From the NCBI RefSeq assembly GCF_013449725.1, contig NZ_JACCFF010000001.1, positions 1-64,000 on the forward strand: 64,000 bases of DNA, given 5' to 3'. Below are positions 27,840 to 38,966 of this stretch, piece after piece. Every line of letters starts with the position of its first letter. The stretch's first letter is position 1. Under the pieces are notes generated by a model. It was given only the letters and a program-made list of their open reading frames with translations, was not told the origin of the DNA and did not search any database. A program made the translations under genes and the position numbers. The DNA comes from Mycobacteroides sp. LB1 (GTDB taxonomy: Bacteria > Actinomycetota > Actinomycetes > Mycobacteriales > Mycobacteriaceae).

Positions 27840-28835
27840 CGGCGTGCTCGCGTGCGAACGGTCGGGCTCGCTGCGATACCGCGACGGACGGCCGTCGATG
27901 CGCAGCAGCTTCCACAGCGGACGTACCCACCAGGGACGCATACCGATGTCCTCGGTGAGCTTGCGCATATCACCGAAATACCCGGACAGCGTCTGGCGCG
28001 CATGCTCGCCGCGCCAGAAGGCCTCCTTGAAAACCTCACGCGGAATGTCGAATTCGGTGGCGAACGACTTCGGCGGGGTCATGATCTCTCCGGCCAGCCA
28101 GCGCATGGCGAGTGGGAAGAGGATGGTGCAGAGGACCCGCTTGCGCGCGCTCATCAGCGGAACATGTACGCGCAGAAACTCACCCGCGAAGGAGATGTGG
28201 CGCGCTTCCTCGGCGACGTGGATCTGCATGACCCGCTTGACCGCCGGCGGCATGGCGACATCGCTGCGGATCAACGACTTCTGATAGTGGTCGATGGGCT
28301 CCTCGCCACCGAGAATGCCGATGAAGAGAACCACATGGGCCCATCCACCCAGCACACCGATCATCGGCGAGACCCGACGGAACCACTTACGCATACCGGG
28401 AACGTCGTCACCGATACGGTTGACGAGCTCCTGGAACATCTGGATGTGGTTGCACTCCTCGGTCATCTCGTGGAGGCAGTAGCGGAACTCAGGTGAGCCA
28501 TTCGGCAGCTTCATGAGGTACTGCATCATGCCGCGAATCAGGATGCTCTCGAAGGCAAGCCCGACCTTGATGGCGTTGGCCTGGCGCCAGCGGCCGATCT
28601 CGATCTGACGCTCCAGCGGCTGGTTCCGGTACCACTGGGTTCCGCCGAGCGTGTCGAGTTCGGGATGCAGTACCCAGCGGGGATCGTTGCGGTCGATCTG
28701 GTAGTCCGGGGCATCCCAGTCGATGTCCTGGAACGGATCGAAGTGCAGGCGCACCGAACCCTCTGAGAGGGTGCGAAGTGTCATTAGGTACTCGTCATCG
28801 AATGCGCCCGACTTGGGGACGGTGAACAGCGGCAT
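27822..28835 (-). CDS. AurF-like diiron oxygenase
   Basis: The 337-residue protein has two diiron half-sites, CLHEMTEECNHIQMF and IHVAEEARHISFAGEF (ExxH pairs near residues 120 and 210), in a helical protein of the size of p-aminobenzoate N-oxygenase AurF relatives. In mycobacteria such proteins are abundant with unknown substrates; amine or lipid oxidation is possible. ATG 28835 follows GGAGGAGGAAGCA. The promoter has overlapping operators (next entry). Confidence 0.78.
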   Translation of the reverse strand: MPLFTVPKSGAFDDEYLMTLRTLSEGSVRLHFDPFQDIDWDAPDYQIDRNDPRWVLHPELDTLGGTQWYRNQPLERQIEIGRWRQANAIKVGLAFESILIRGMMQYLMKLPNGSPEFRYCLHEMTEECNHIQMFQELVNRIGDDVPGMRKWFRRVSPMIGVLGGWAHVVLFIGILGGEEPIDHYQKSLIRSDVAMPPAVKRVMQIHVAEEARHISFAGEFLRVHVPLMSARKRVLCTILFPLAMRWLAGEIMTPPKSFATEFDIPREVFKEAFWRGEHARQTLSGYFGDMRKLTEDIGMRPWWVRPLWKLLRIDGRPSRYRSEPDRSHASTPLLVGA

Positions 28836-28858
28836 TGCTTCCTCCTCCAACTGCCTCC

Positions 28859-28911
28859 AATTTAATGGGACGGAGCATCCCACGCAAGGCCTCATGGGAC
28901 CGAAAGTCCCA
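28859..28911 (-). promoter_or_regulatory. Promoter with tandem TetR-type operators for the AurF-like gene
   Basis: On the minus strand, TTGCGT (complement 28882-28887) and TAAATT (complement 28859-28864) are 17 bases apart, a good -35/-10 pair. Two 17-base palindromes, TGGGACGGAGCATCCCA (28866-28882) and TGGGACCGAAAGTCCCA (28895-28911), lie 29 bases apart. The first fills the spacer between -35 and -10 and the second covers the upstream region, so a bound repressor would block polymerase. Confidence 0.65.
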
Positions 28912-28979
28912 CAAATTTCATTGCCGCAGGTGGGGGTCCGATATCCAGACTCGGGCGGCACAGACGCGGTAATAAGAGA

Positions 28980-29810
28980 TCAGCGCAGCGCGGCGGCCAT
29001 TGCCTCCCGGGGTGCCGACTGCCCGGTGAACAGCTCTACCTGGGTAAAGGCCTGATTGAGCAGCATCTCAAGCCCACCAACGACCACCGCACCGCGCCGC
29101 TGCGCTAGGGCGGCCAGCTCGGTAGGCCACGGGTGATAGATGACGTCAAGAATCGCGGGCGCTGCGGCGAGCGACGGCGCGAACGGGGCGGCAGCCTCTG
29201 CGGGCACGGTGCTCACCAACACTCCGGACGACTCGCACACCGAGGACAGCGCGCCGTCATCGAAGCCGATCACCGAGACAGAGAGGCCCATTCGCTCCGC
29301 GAGCTCACGAGCGCCCCGCGCCCGGCCCGCATCACGAGCCACCACGGTCAGGGACCGCGCGCCCATTTCGGCAAGAGCCACGATCGCCGGACGAGCGGTG
29401 CCCCCGGCACCCACGATCACCGCCGGTTGTCCCGACGGATCGATCCCGGCAGTACCCAGTGCCCCGGACACTCCGTCGACATCGGTGTTATCGGCGTGCC
29501 AACCGCCTTCTGTTCGCACCAACGTGTTGGCCGCACCGATCGACCGGGCGCGCTCAGTGGCACTCAGGGCAACATTCAGCGCGGCGAACTTTCCGGGCAT
29601 GGTCACCGAGTAACCCACCCACTCAGGCCCGGAGCCTCCGACCACATCGGGCAGCCGCTCGGCCGTGCATTCGATCCGCTCGTAGGTCCAACCGGTCAGA
29701 CCCAGCGCGCGGTACGCCGCCAGGTGCAGGTCGGGTGACCGGGAATGCCCGATCGGCGATCCCAATACCGCGGCGCGGCGAGCGTCAGGTGCGTCACCCG
29801 ACGTGCTCAT
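28980..29810 (-). CDS. aroE: Shikimate dehydrogenase
   Basis: The 276-residue protein shows VLGSPIGHSRSPDLHLAAYRALGL (shikimate site), SVTMPGKFAAL (the catalytic Lys), ANTLV, DNTDVDG, VIVGAGGTARPA (NADP fold) and GLEMLLNQAFTQVELFTGQ. It reduces 3-dehydroshikimate. ATG 29810 overlaps the mltG stop (ATGA), so alaS-ruvX-mltG-aroE form one operon, as in M. tuberculosis. Confidence 0.95.
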   Translation of the reverse strand: MSTSGDAPDARRAAVLGSPIGHSRSPDLHLAAYRALGLTGWTYERIECTAERLPDVVGGSGPEWVGYSVTMPGKFAALNVALSATERARSIGAANTLVRTEGGWHADNTDVDGVSGALGTAGIDPSGQPAVIVGAGGTARPAIVALAEMGARSLTVVARDAGRARGARELAERMGLSVSVIGFDDGALSSVCESSGVLVSTVPAEAAAPFAPSLAAAPAILDVIYHPWPTELAALAQRRGAVVVGGLEMLLNQAFTQVELFTGQSAPREAMAAALR

Positions 29811-31093
29811 CGCGCACTGTCCAGGATGCCGTTCCTCTTGGCCAGCTCGATATTGGCCAGATGCTCGTTGTAGTCGGCTGTGAACAATGTGGTGCCCTCG
29901 GCGTCGATGGTGACGAAGTAGAGCCAGTCCCCCGGCTCCGGATGCTCGGCCGCTCGCAGTGCCTCCGGGCTGGGCGAAGAGATCGGGGTCGCCGGAAGCC
30001 CTTGTGACTGATAGGTATTCCACAGCGTCTTACGTTCACGGTCGTCGTCGGTGGTCGCGATTTCCTGCCGGTCCAACGGGTAGTTCACCGTGGAGTCGAA
30101 TTCCAGCTTCTGATGTGCCGCGAGCCGGTTGTAGACGACCCGCGCCACCTTGGCGAAATCGCGCGGTTTGGCCTCTCGCTGCAGCAGCGACGCGACCACC
30201 AGCACCTCATAGGGCGACAACCCAGCCGCGTCGGCGTTCAGGAGCCCCAGTTGCTCGTACTGCGCACTGCTCTCACGGATCAGGGATGCCAGGATCTGCT
30301 CGGGCTCGGCCATCGGGTTGAAGTCCCACCGCCCGGCGGCAATAAGCCCCTCGATGCGGCGATGATCGTCGCGCACGGCGTTGACGCCGTTGGACGCCCA
30401 TTCCGGAACGGCTAGCTCCGACTGCGGCGCCGTCGAGGCGGCCTGCCGTAAGTCCGAAGCGGCAACACAGTGTTTGTCCCCGTCGAGGTCCACGCACGAG
30501 GCACGAGCGATGAGGGTGAAGATGCCTTCGGTGACAGCACCATTGGCCACCGCGGATACGTCATCGAGCTGACGCCCCTCGGGTATGACGAGCAGCCCGA
30601 CCCTGTTCTCCTGCTCGGCCAGGCGTGCGACGGCGGCCTTGCCGGGGATCTTGGTACGCAGTTTGTAGAAGCCGGGCTGGATGGACGCGATGGTCTGATT
30701 TCCTTGGGCCGCATCAGTGAACGCACTAGGAGTGGCTACCACTCCCTCTTCCTTCAGACGCTGCCCGATGACCTTGGTGGTGTCCCCGCTGTGCACCTCG
30801 AACACGAAGTCCTTGACCCCTGAACCCGAGTAGTCGGTGACGGGGCTGTCGGCGCCGAACAGGCTGTCCCACAACTTGGCTCCGCCGACCACGGCAGCGA
30901 CCGTAACGATGACGACCAGCGCCAGACCCAGCAGCCCGGCGTTGCGCCGACGTCGGGCTGCGGCCCTACGCCGGGCACGTTCGCGACGGCTCTCCCGAGG
31001 CCGGGGACCGACCGCGACCGGCGCCGCTCGGCGGCCGCTTGACCACTCGTCGTCATGGTTCTCACGACTGTCGTGATCGTCCCAGTCGCTCAA
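29807..31093 (-). CDS. mltG: Endolytic peptidoglycan transglycosylase MltG
   Basis: The 428-residue protein has a cytoplasmic Arg-rich N-terminus (~1-50), one membrane helix (~51-72; [17 protein letters not shown]), a LysM-like region and the YceG catalytic domain with [15 protein letters not shown] (catalytic Glu). It cleaves nascent glycan strands. It starts four bases inside ruvX. Confidence 0.93.
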   Translation of the reverse strand: MSDWDDHDSRENHDDEWSSGRRAAPVAVGPRPRESRRERARRRAAARRRRNAGLLGLALVVIVTVAAVVGGAKLWDSLFGADSPVTDYSGSGVKDFVFEVHSGDTTKVIGQRLKEEGVVATPSAFTDAAQGNQTIASIQPGFYKLRTKIPGKAAVARLAEQENRVGLLVIPEGRQLDDVSAVANGAVTEGIFTLIARASCVDLDGDKHCVAASDLRQAASTAPQSELAVPEWASNGVNAVRDDHRRIEGLIAAGRWDFNPMAEPEQILASLIRESSAQYEQLGLLNADAAGLSPYEVLVVASLLQREAKPRDFAKVARVVYNRLAAHQKLEFDSTVNYPLDRQEIATTDDDRERKTLWNTYQSQGLPATPISSPSPEALRAAEHPEPGDWLYFVTIDAEGTTLFTADYNEHLANIELAKRNGILDSAR

Positions 31094-31623
31094 CGCGTAC
31101 CCCCCTCATTGCCGCGCCGACGCCGCTGCTCAAGCCAGTCCTGCAGAATGGCCACCGCTGCCGCCTGGTCGATGATGCCCCGCTGCTGACGAGACCGTAC
31201 TCCAGCCTCACGCAGGGAACGCTGCGCGGTGGTGGTAGTGAAACGCTCGTCTACTAAACGCACCGGCACTGGGGCAATCCGCTCAGCGAGCTCGCTGGCG
31301 AATCCGGCCGCATCCCGCGCGGACGCCCCGGTGCCCTCGCGCAGGTTGCGCGGCAGGCCAACGACAACCTCCACCACGCTCATCTCCGCGACCAGGTCCG
31401 TGATCCGCCGAAAATCACTGCTTTCCTTGGTATCCCGCGCAACGGTCTCGACCGGAGTGGCAAGAATTCCATCGGGGTCGCTCGACGCGATCCCAATCCT
31501 GACGGTACCCACGTCGACGCCGAGACGACGGCCTCGGCCCGGATCATCGGGGCCAGGACGATCCGGGGTGGGGGCGTCGCCTGTCGGTCTTCCCGCGAGC
31601 GGGTCATCCACGCTGTCGGGCAC
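31090..31623 (-). CDS. ruvX: Pre-16S rRNA nuclease/Holliday-junction resolvase-like protein
   Basis: The 177-residue RNase H-fold protein shows [20 protein letters not shown] (first Asp), [28 protein letters not shown] (Glu) and [15 protein letters not shown] (last Asp). The YqgF family finishes the 16S rRNA 5' end. A Pro/Asp-rich N-terminal arm of ~30 residues is typical of actinobacteria. It lies between alaS and mltG. Confidence 0.93.
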   Translation of the reverse strand: MPDSVDDPLAGRPTGDAPTPDRPGPDDPGRGRRLGVDVGTVRIGIASSDPDGILATPVETVARDTKESSDFRRITDLVAEMSVVEVVVGLPRNLREGTGASARDAAGFASELAERIAPVPVRLVDERFTTTTAQRSLREAGVRSRQQRGIIDQAAAVAILQDWLEQRRRRGNEGGTR

Positions 31624-31628
31624 TACGT

Positions 31629-34304
31629 TCAGGCCCGGCGGATCTGTTCACGCAGCGCGCCGAGCGCCGCGTCGATACCGACGGAGTTCTTACCCGAACC
31701 CTGTGCCGTATCGGGCTTGCCGCCGCCGCGGCCGTCCACTGCCGGGCCGATAGCGCCCACAAGGTCGTTGGCACGCAGCCCGGCATCTTGGGCGGCCTGG
31801 TTGACCGATACCACGAAGGGCACCGAGCCGTCGCCGGCGGCGATCAACGCGACAACGGCCGGATCGCTGCCGAGTCGGCCGCGGATATCGCCCACCAGGC
31901 TGCGCAGATCGCCCGCACCGGTGCCGTCGGGCAACCGGTGCGCCACCACGGTGGTGTCTCCGATGCGTTCGGCGTTATCCACCAATGTCGTGATGGAGGC
32001 CCTTACCGAGGCCAAACGCGTTTGCTCCAATTCCTTTTCGGCAACCTTGAGCCGCTCCACGAGGGTGGCCACCCGGCCCGGAACCTCCTCGGTGGGAACC
32101 TTCAGACTCGAGGAGAGCGCCGCCATCAATGCGCGTTCTTTCGACAGGTACCGGAACGCGTCGAGTCCGACGTAGGCCTCGACGCGGCGGACACCAGAGC
32201 CCACCGACTGCTCACCGAGCAGCGTCACGGGACCGACTTGCGAGGAGTGCGCCACGTGGGTGCCACCGCACAGTTCCAACGAGAACGGTCCGCCGATATC
32301 GACGACGCGCACACGGTCGCCGTAGTTCTCGCCGAACAGCGCCATGGCGCCCATACCCTTGGCCCGCTCCAGATCGGTGACGTAGGTATTGACGGCGTAG
32401 TTGGCCTCGACGGCCTTGTTGGCGACGTCCTCGACCTCCTGACGCTGTGCCTCCGACAGCGCGCCCTGCCAGCTGAAGTCGAAACGCAGGTATCCGGGCC
32501 TGTTCAGCGAGCCCGCCTGAACGGCATTGGGCCCCAGTACTTGTCGCAGCGCCGCATGCACCAGGTGGGTGCCCGAATGGCCCTGGGTGGCGCCGTGACG
32601 CCACTGCGCATCCACCGAGGCCACCACGTGGTCGCCCTCGACGAACTCGCCGGATTCCACCGTGACCTTGTGCACGAACAGGGTTTTGGCGATCTTCTGG
32701 ACATCGGAGACCTTGGCTTGCGATATCGCGTTCGCCCCGTCTCCACGAATGGATCCGATGTCGGCAATCTGGCCGCCGGATTCGGCATACAGCGGGGTGC
32801 GGTCCAGCACGATTTCCGCTTCGGCGCCCGCCGGGGCGACCGGCACCCGTGCACCATCCACGAAGATCCCCAGAATTGTGGCCTGGGAATCTAATTCGTC
32901 GAATCCCGTGAACTCGGTAGGACCCCCGTCGACGAGCTCGCGGTACGCCGTTAGGTCGGCGTGAGCGTGCTTGCGGGCCGCGGCGTCGGCCTTGGCGCGC
33001 TGCCGCTGCTCGTTCATCAGATCCCGGAAGCCGTCCTCATCCACCGAAAGCCCGGCCTCGGCCGCCATTTCGAGGGTCAGCTCGATCGGGAAACCGAAGG
33101 TGTCGTGCAGGGTGAATGCATCGGTACCCGACAGCCGGGAAGCCCCGGACGCCGTCGTCTTTTCCGCCGCATCCTCGAACAACTTCGAGCCGGAGGACAG
33201 GGTGCGGTTGAACGCGGTCTCCTCGGCGACGGCGATGCGACTGATCCGTTCGAAGTCGGTGACCAGTTCCGGGTACGACGGACCCATGGCGTCACGCACG
33301 ACGATCATCAGCTCGCTCATCATGGGCTGCTCGACGCCAAGCAGCTTGGTGGAGCGCACAATTCGGCGCAGCAGGCGGCGCAGCACATAGCCGCGGCCCT
33401 CGTTACCGGGGCTGACCCCGTCGCCGATGATGATCGCCGCCGTGCGGGTGTGGTCGGCGATGACGCGGTAGCGCACATCGTCCTCGTGGCTGCCTTGCCC
33501 GTATCCACGCGGGGCAACCGCCGCCACACAGTCGATGGCGGGTCGCACCAGGTCGGTTTCGTAGACGTTGTCGACGCCCTGCAGCAGGCACGCGATGCGC
33601 TCCACGCCCATACCGGTATCGATGTTCTTGCGCGGCAGCGGCCCGAGGATCTCGAAGTCCGACTTGGACGTACCCTCGCCACGCTCGTTCTGCATGAACA
33701 CGAGATTCCAGATCTCGATGTAGCGGTCCTCGTTGGCCTCCGGACCACCCTCGATGCCGTACTCGGGGCCACGGTCGTAGTAGATCTCCGAGCACGGACC
33801 GCACGGGCCGGGGATGCCCATGGACCAGTAGTTGTCGGCCATGCCGCGGCGCTGAATCCGCTCCAGCGGCAGCCCGGCTTCTTCCTGCCATAGCGTGATG
33901 GCCTCATCGTCGTCGAGATAGACGGTGGCCCAAAGCTTTTCCGGATCGAAACCGTAGCCACCCTCGGATGTGGGGTTGGTCAGCAGCGTCCAGGCGAACC
34001 GGATCGCCTCACGCTTGAAGTAGTCGCCGAAGGAGAAGTTCCCGGCCATCTGGAAGAAGGTGTTGTGCCGGGTGGTGACACCCACCTCGTCGATGTCCGG
34101 GGTACGGATGCATTTCTGGACGCTGGTGGCCGTGTTGTACGGCGGCGTGCGCTGTCCCAGGAAGAAGGGCACGAACTGGACCATGCCGGCGTTGACGAAC
34201 AGCAGATTGGGGTCATCGAGGATCACCGAGGCACTCGGCACCTCGGTGTGGCCCGCCTTCACGAAGTGGTCCAGGAATCGCTTCCGGATCTCGTGTGTCT
34301 GCAT
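31629..34304 (-). CDS. alaS: Alanine--tRNA ligase
   Basis: The 891-residue class II synthetase begins with [20 protein letters not shown]. It shows class II motif 2 around [19 protein letters not shown], an editing domain with [13 protein letters not shown] and [11 protein letters not shown] (zinc Cys/His), a coiled-coil and the C-Ala domain ([12 protein letters not shown]). It charges tRNA-Ala and edits Ser/Gly mischarging. It heads the alaS-ruvX-mltG-aroE operon. Confidence 0.98.
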   Translation of the reverse strand: MQTHEIRKRFLDHFVKAGHTEVPSASVILDDPNLLFVNAGMVQFVPFFLGQRTPPYNTATSVQKCIRTPDIDEVGVTTRHNTFFQMAGNFSFGDYFKREAIRFAWTLLTNPTSEGGYGFDPEKLWATVYLDDDEAITLWQEEAGLPLERIQRRGMADNYWSMGIPGPCGPCSEIYYDRGPEYGIEGGPEANEDRYIEIWNLVFMQNERGEGTSKSDFEILGPLPRKNIDTGMGVERIACLLQGVDNVYETDLVRPAIDCVAAVAPRGYGQGSHEDDVRYRVIADHTRTAAIIIGDGVSPGNEGRGYVLRRLLRRIVRSTKLLGVEQPMMSELMIVVRDAMGPSYPELVTDFERISRIAVAEETAFNRTLSSGSKLFEDAAEKTTASGASRLSGTDAFTLHDTFGFPIELTLEMAAEAGLSVDEDGFRDLMNEQRQRAKADAAARKHAHADLTAYRELVDGGPTEFTGFDELDSQATILGIFVDGARVPVAPAGAEAEIVLDRTPLYAESGGQIADIGSIRGDGANAISQAKVSDVQKIAKTLFVHKVTVESGEFVEGDHVVASVDAQWRHGATQGHSGTHLVHAALRQVLGPNAVQAGSLNRPGYLRFDFSWQGALSEAQRQEVEDVANKAVEANYAVNTYVTDLERAKGMGAMALFGENYGDRVRVVDIGGPFSLELCGGTHVAHSSQVGPVTLLGEQSVGSGVRRVEAYVGLDAFRYLSKERALMAALSSSLKVPTEEVPGRVATLVERLKVAEKELEQTRLASVRASITTLVDNAERIGDTTVVAHRLPDGTGAGDLRSLVGDIRGRLGSDPAVVALIAAGDGSVPFVVSVNQAAQDAGLRANDLVGAIGPAVDGRGGGKPDTAQGSGKNSVGIDAALGALREQIRRA

Positions 34305-34654
34305 TTCGTCCTTGCGTTACTCGGGAATCTGACCGGGTCATCCTACCGGGGCACTCACCTACTGCCGGTATACGCCAAGGTCAGGTGGCGTTGCCGGCCA
34401 GTTGTGCGCGGTCAGTTCGGCTCCGCGGGGGCAGTCTGCGCCGCGCCGCGGAAGGCCTCATACCGCGTCGGTGAGGCCGACGATTTCTCCCCTCGACGTG
34501 TCGACATCGAGTAGGTCGGGATCCATGAATCCAACATAGGAAGCGCTTCAATAGATCACGAACAATCCATTGAATCGCATGCTGTGCAGGAGGAAGCTGG
34601 AGGTTGGTTCGGCGGCGCCACCGGGGCGCGGCCCCGACATAAGGGAGGTGGATC
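34305..34654. other. Intergenic region between divergent alaS and the Rv2557-like gene
   Basis: About 350 bases without a supported gene. The right end has AAGGGAGGTG as ribosome site for the Rv2557-like GTG. A weak dyad TTCAAT/ATTGAA (34547-34552, 34569-34574) lies about 85 bases upstream of it and may mark a regulated promoter. I see no terminator or repeat. Confidence 0.4.
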
Positions 34655-35275
34655 GTGTACGCACGCTCTACCACAATCCAGGCAAACTCTTCGTCGATCG
34701 ATGCCGGAATTGCCTACGTTCGTGATGAGGTCATGCCGGCACTCCAGGAAATGGGCGGTTACGTCGGCCTGTCGCTGTTGGTCGACCGGGAGTCGGGCCG
34801 CTGCGTCGCTACCAGCGCATGGGAAACCGAGGACGCGATGCGCACGAGCACCGAGAAAGCCGCATCGCTGCGCGAACGGGCCAGCGAGACCTTCGGCGGA
34901 GATGTCAGCGTCGACCAATGGGAAATCGCCGTCCTGCACCGCGACCACCGCGCACACGAGGGCACATGCGTGCGGGCGACGTGGGTGAAAATCGCGCCCG
35001 AAGCCGTGGACCAAGGGGTCGAGTTCTACAAGTCCTCGGCCTTGTCGCAGATCGAGGAGCTCGAGGGATTCTGCAGCGCCAGTCTGCTCGTCGACCGCAG
35101 AGGTGGCCGGGGAGTCTCCACAGAGTCGTTCGACAGCCGCGAAGCGCTGGATCGGAACCGGGAGCAGGCGACCGAGCTCAAGATCAGGTCGATGCGCGAG
35201 GCCGGCGTCGAGGAACTCGACACCGGCGAATTCGAGCTCGCCATCGCCCACCTACGGGTGCCCGAAATGGCCTGA
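34655..35275 (+). CDS. Two-repeat dimeric alpha/beta-barrel protein, Rv2557/Rv2558-like
   Basis: The 206-residue protein consists of two homologous halves, each with a Gly-rich strand and the phrase [27 protein letters not shown] (~40-60) and [21 protein letters not shown] (~137-157). It closely resembles the tandem M. tuberculosis genes Rv2557 and Rv2558, reported as starvation-induced, as I remember them. Only one copy is present here. The fold is the stress-response A/B barrel. GTG 34655 has AGGGAGGTG upstream. No enzymatic residues are evident. Confidence 0.82.
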   Translation: MYARSTTIQANSSSIDAGIAYVRDEVMPALQEMGGYVGLSLLVDRESGRCVATSAWETEDAMRTSTEKAASLRERASETFGGDVSVDQWEIAVLHRDHRAHEGTCVRATWVKIAPEAVDQGVEFYKSSALSQIEELEGFCSASLLVDRRGGRGVSTESFDSREALDRNREQATELKIRSMREAGVEELDTGEFELAIAHLRVPEMA

Positions 35276-35337
35276 ACCCCGACACGCGCCAGGTAAAGCC
35301 CTCGTGCCGACACTGCGGCCACGTCGCGACCAGCACG

Positions 35338-36690
35338 TCAGCGCTTGAGCCCACGCCGAATGATGGCTCGCAGCTTCTCCAGCCGAGTCCCGATCTCGCG
35401 TTCGTTGCCGTGATCGGTGGGTTGGTAGTAATCGGCGCCCACCAACTCATCTGGCGGATACTGCTGGGCCACGACGCCGTCACGGTCGTTGTGCGGGTAC
35501 ACGTATCCGACGGCGTTACCGAGTTTTGCGGCCCCGCTGTAATGGCCATCGCGCAGATGCGGCGGCACCAAACCGGCCTTCCCCCCGCGAATGTCACCCA
35601 TTGCGGCCCCCAGCGCCGCAGGGACCGCTCCCGATTTGGGCGCCGTCGCGAGGTGGATAGTGGCGTGGGTCAGCGTTAGTTGCGCTTCCGGCATCCCGAT
35701 CAGTTGCACCGTCTGCGCCGCGGCCACCGCCATGGGCAACGCGGTCGGGTCGGCCATCCCGATGTCCTCGCTGGCCAGGATCATCAGCCGTCGGGCGATG
35801 AAGCGCGGGTCCTCCCCCGCGATCAGCATGCGCGCAAGGTAGTGCAATGCGGCGTCCGCATCGGAGCCGCGAATCGACTTGATGAAGGCGCTCACCACGT
35901 CGTAGTGCTGGTCGCCGTCGCGGTCGTAGCGCACTGCGGCCCGATCCACGGACTGCTCGACCACCTCGACCGATATGACTGAGCCCGCCCCTCCCGCTGT
36001 TTCGGCGGCGACCTCCAGGGCGGTCAGCGCCCGCCGTGCGTCGCCCGCGGCGAGCTGCGCCAGCAGGCTCAGCGCCTCGGGATCCACGGCCACCGCGCCG
36101 CCGAGCCCGCGCTCATCGGCGATCGCCCGGGACAGCACCTCGCGAATATCGTTGTCGCCCAGAGGTAGTAACTGCAGTATCAGCGAGCGCGAGAGCAGCG
36201 GCGCCACAACGGAAAAGGAGGGATTCTCGGTGGTGGCGGCCACCAGCAGCACCACCCGGTTCTCGACGGCCGCGAGCAGCGCATCCTGCTGCGTCTTGGA
36301 GAACCGGTGTACCTCGTCGATGAACAGCACCGTCTGCTGACCGTGTACCGCGGCCCGCCTGGCCGTGTCGATAACGGCGCGAACCTCTTTCACACCGGCG
36401 GAGAGCGCGGAGAGCGCCTCAAACCTGCGCCCGGTGGCACCCGAAATCAGCGACGCAAGAGTTGTTTTCCCCGTACCAGGGGGCCCGTACAGGATTACCG
36501 ACGCCGCGCCGGACCCGTCGACCAGCCGGCGCAACGGCGAGCCCGGCTTAAGCAGGTGCCCCTGCCCCACCACCTCGTCGAGGGAGGCGGGACGCATCCG
36601 GACAGCGAGAGGCGCGTTGGGTGGCACCCCTGGGGCGCTAGGAGCCGAGCTGAAAGCGCCCCCCGGTACGTCGAACAGGCTGTCTGACAC
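35338..36690 (-). CDS. rarA: Replication-associated recombination protein A (AAA+ ATPase)
   Basis: The 450-residue protein has Walker [10 protein letters not shown], Walker [10 protein letters not shown], the sensor ATTENPSF, the [11 protein letters not shown] arginine-finger region and the MgsA C-terminal domain ([20 protein letters not shown]). It acts at stalled forks with SSB. Its size and the position near alaS match Rv2559c. Confidence 0.94.
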   Translation of the reverse strand: MSDSLFDVPGGAFSSAPSAPGVPPNAPLAVRMRPASLDEVVGQGHLLKPGSPLRRLVDGSGAASVILYGPPGTGKTTLASLISGATGRRFEALSALSAGVKEVRAVIDTARRAAVHGQQTVLFIDEVHRFSKTQQDALLAAVENRVVLLVAATTENPSFSVVAPLLSRSLILQLLPLGDNDIREVLSRAIADERGLGGAVAVDPEALSLLAQLAAGDARRALTALEVAAETAGGAGSVISVEVVEQSVDRAAVRYDRDGDQHYDVVSAFIKSIRGSDADAALHYLARMLIAGEDPRFIARRLMILASEDIGMADPTALPMAVAAAQTVQLIGMPEAQLTLTHATIHLATAPKSGAVPAALGAAMGDIRGGKAGLVPPHLRDGHYSGAAKLGNAVGYVYPHNDRDGVVAQQYPPDELVGADYYQPTDHGNEREIGTRLEKLRAIIRRGLKR

Positions 36691-36721
36691 GTCTCAGGCT
36701 TACCACGTCATACCGACTTGT

Positions 36722-37564
36722 TCAGCTGGCAGGTTGCGTCACGAAATCAATCAGTTCCTCGACCCGGCCGATCAGGGCGGGCTCCAGATCCGTCCAGGTG
36801 CGCACCTTGCCCCGTATCTTGCGCCAGGCCTCGGCGATCTCGGTCTGACTGCCATGCGGCCAGCCGAGCGCCTGACAGATGCCGTGCTTCCATTCGATAT
36901 CCCGCGGCACGTTGGGCCAGGCGTGCAGACCGATCCGCTCCGGTTTCACCGCCTGCCAGATGTCGACGAACGGGTGGCCCACCACCAGGGTGTGCTCGCC
37001 GTACGGACCCTTTTGCACTGTTTCGGCGATACGCGATTCCTTCGACCCCTTGACCAGGTGGTCGACCAGCACTCCGAGCCGCCGCCCCGGGCCGGGCTGG
37101 AATTCCTTCACGACGGCGGCCAAGTCATCCACCCCGCCCAGGTACTCCACGACAACGCCCTCGATACGCAAGTCGTGACCCCACACCTGCTCGACGAGCT
37201 CGGCGTCATGACGCCCCTCCACGTAGATTCGGCTGGCCAACGCTGTGCGCGCCTTAAGGCCGTGTACCGCAACAGATCCCGAGGCCGACGTGGTCGACTT
37301 GGCGGGTGTGTGCCGCAGTGGCTCTTTCAGGATCACCGGCTTGCCGTCGATGAGGTATCCCGGGCCCACCGGAAATCCGCGGACGCGGCCGTGCCGGTCC
37401 TCCAGATCCATCCGGCCGTATTCGATGCGCACCACCGCACCCACAAACCCTGTCTGGGCGTCTTCCACAACAAGGCCCTTTATCGCCGCGACCTCCGTGG
37501 ATTGCGGACGCCGCGGGGTGTGCGGGTTGTTGGACAAGATGTCGATGCCATAGCGATCAGCCAC
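36722..37564 (-). CDS. DUF3097 family protein
   Basis: The 280-residue protein is conserved in actinobacteria: DRYGIDIL at the start, YVEGRHDAELVEQVWG (a TOPRIM-like glutamate/Asp pattern), VEYLGGVDDL, GVLVDHLVKGSKE and VGHPFVDIWQAVKP. The EGRHDAE and VDHLVKGS motifs suggest a TOPRIM nuclease-type fold, but no function is known. A separate minus-strand unit downstream of which rarA follows 31 bases later. Confidence 0.82.
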   Translation of the reverse strand: MADRYGIDILSNNPHTPRRPQSTEVAAIKGLVVEDAQTGFVGAVVRIEYGRMDLEDRHGRVRGFPVGPGYLIDGKPVILKEPLRHTPAKSTTSASGSVAVHGLKARTALASRIYVEGRHDAELVEQVWGHDLRIEGVVVEYLGGVDDLAAVVKEFQPGPGRRLGVLVDHLVKGSKESRIAETVQKGPYGEHTLVVGHPFVDIWQAVKPERIGLHAWPNVPRDIEWKHGICQALGWPHGSQTEIAEAWRKIRGKVRTWTDLEPALIGRVEELIDFVTQPAS

Positions 37565-37796
37565 CCGGCGATCCTAGGAATGCGTCCGCGCCGCATCGGG
37601 TTACGACGCGCCTTCGTTTCTAGACCGTGACCGGGTCCACATGGGCGTGGGTGCGGGTGGCGTTATGGCCTGAGGGAGCCCAACCGCACGGGCGTTAGCT
37701 CTCAGCACCCGGGTGAGTCACTCACGGCCCGATACGGCCAGCTAATCTTCGGGGGATATTGTCCGGCTATTTGCTTCGACATGGCGCGAGTTGACT

Positions 37797-38909
37797 ATGC
37801 GTTGGTTCTGGGATCACTGCCAAGCTGTAGAGCTTGTTGTCCTAGCTCTTGCTGCACCTGCAGTTCTGTACCGAGGCTGGCGATGGTGGACGGATCGACC
37901 GTCACTGCCTTTGGCCGCGGGTGCGATTTTTGCCGTGTCCATATGGCCGTGGGCACTGTGCGATATCGAGCCAATATGGGGCAAGTTACCGCCGCAGATA
38001 CAAGCCTTTCACGCCGCAGGGGGAATTGGTGTCGTGGCGTCGGCCAGCGCATGGGTGCTCGTGATCGAGGCATGCGGTCAAGCCGATCACGTGACTCGCC
38101 GCAAGAAAATCCAGAGACTTGTTGTGGGAGCGGCGATCACGTTAGCGGCAGTTGCGGCATTAACCGGTTCTGCGGTATCGACGCCGGGTGGAGGCGACTT
38201 CTTCACTTATCTGACGGAGCCGCGCCGTGACTCGTTGAGCCTTTTGGCAGCCACCCTTATCGGCCATATATTCGCCGCCGGAGTGTTAACCCATCTTGCT
38301 TTGCTCGCGGTGTGGCGGATAGACCGCACGCCGGCTGGGCGAGGATTGGGACTACTTGGCGCTGCGGGTAGTGCGGTGGCGATCGCGGTGGTGACTCGGG
38401 GTATCTGCGCTGAGCTGTTCCAGTGGTACGGACATCCGCCGCCAGCATGGTGCGGTCTCACTGTGCAGACGAGCGCCGTCACGGCCGGGGCTGTGCTCGC
38501 CATTTCCGCCTTGACGTGGCCGCCTCTTGCCCTGCATTACCAGGCGCGCCGCGAACTGCGCCGGCTGCGACCCCTGCGTGATGCGCTGATCGAACTGTTT
38601 CCGGGTTTAGTTCCGCCGCAGCCGTTTGCGGTGAGGCTGACAGACCTAGTACCGGAGTGGATCGGTCAAATTCAGGATGGCCTGAGCCTGATGGCACAGT
38701 ACCGGGATCTCCCTCTAGAGAACGCTGCTCCACCGCACGATCGCACGAAACATGTTCAGGCTGCTATTGATTGGATAAAGGGCCAATCCCCATTGGGGAT
38801 AAGCGCCTCGTGGCTTCAAGCTCCAACACCATTGACGAATTCCGAGTGGATCCGCGTGCTGGCCGATGCATTTCACCCCGGCGGATCTCAGCTCGCCGTG
38901 AGCCGGTAG
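37797..38909 (+). CDS. Multi-pass membrane protein, MAB_1171c-family type
   Basis: The ~370-residue protein has about seven hydrophobic segments in residues 10-250 and a soluble C-terminal region of ~120 residues. This fits the actinobacterial MAB_1171c family, labelled putative transporter, that I recall as neighbouring XRE regulators and ImmA/IrrE peptidases. ATG 37797 or TTG 37791 could start it; neither has a strong ribosome site. Here it is convergent with an ImmA-like gene 57 bases away. The function is unknown. Confidence 0.65.
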   Translation: MRWFWDHCQAVELVVLALAAPAVLYRGWRWWTDRPSLPLAAGAIFAVSIWPWALCDIEPIWGKLPPQIQAFHAAGGIGVVASASAWVLVIEACGQADHVTRRKKIQRLVVGAAITLAAVAALTGSAVSTPGGGDFFTYLTEPRRDSLSLLAATLIGHIFAAGVLTHLALLAVWRIDRTPAGRGLGLLGAAGSAVAIAVVTRGICAELFQWYGHPPPAWCGLTVQTSAVTAGAVLAISALTWPPLALHYQARRELRRLRPLRDALIELFPGLVPPQPFAVRLTDLVPEWIGQIQDGLSLMAQYRDLPLENAAPPHDRTKHVQAAIDWIKGQSPLGISASWLQAPTPLTNSEWIRVLADAFHPGGSQLAVSR

Positions 38910-38966
38910 ATACTTACAAGGCACGAACCAATCGGCGACCGAATAAAGCGCCAAACCAAGCCGAGG

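Noticed and set aside
34547..34574. TTCAAT/ATTGAA dyad read as a strong operator
   Set aside because: Six-base A+T-rich arms with a 16-base spacer occur often by chance; kept only as a weak note.
37600..37790. A possible small gene or mobile-element edge between DUF3097 and the membrane protein
   Set aside because: No ribosome site, no frame with conserved sequence, and no terminal repeats or target duplication seen.
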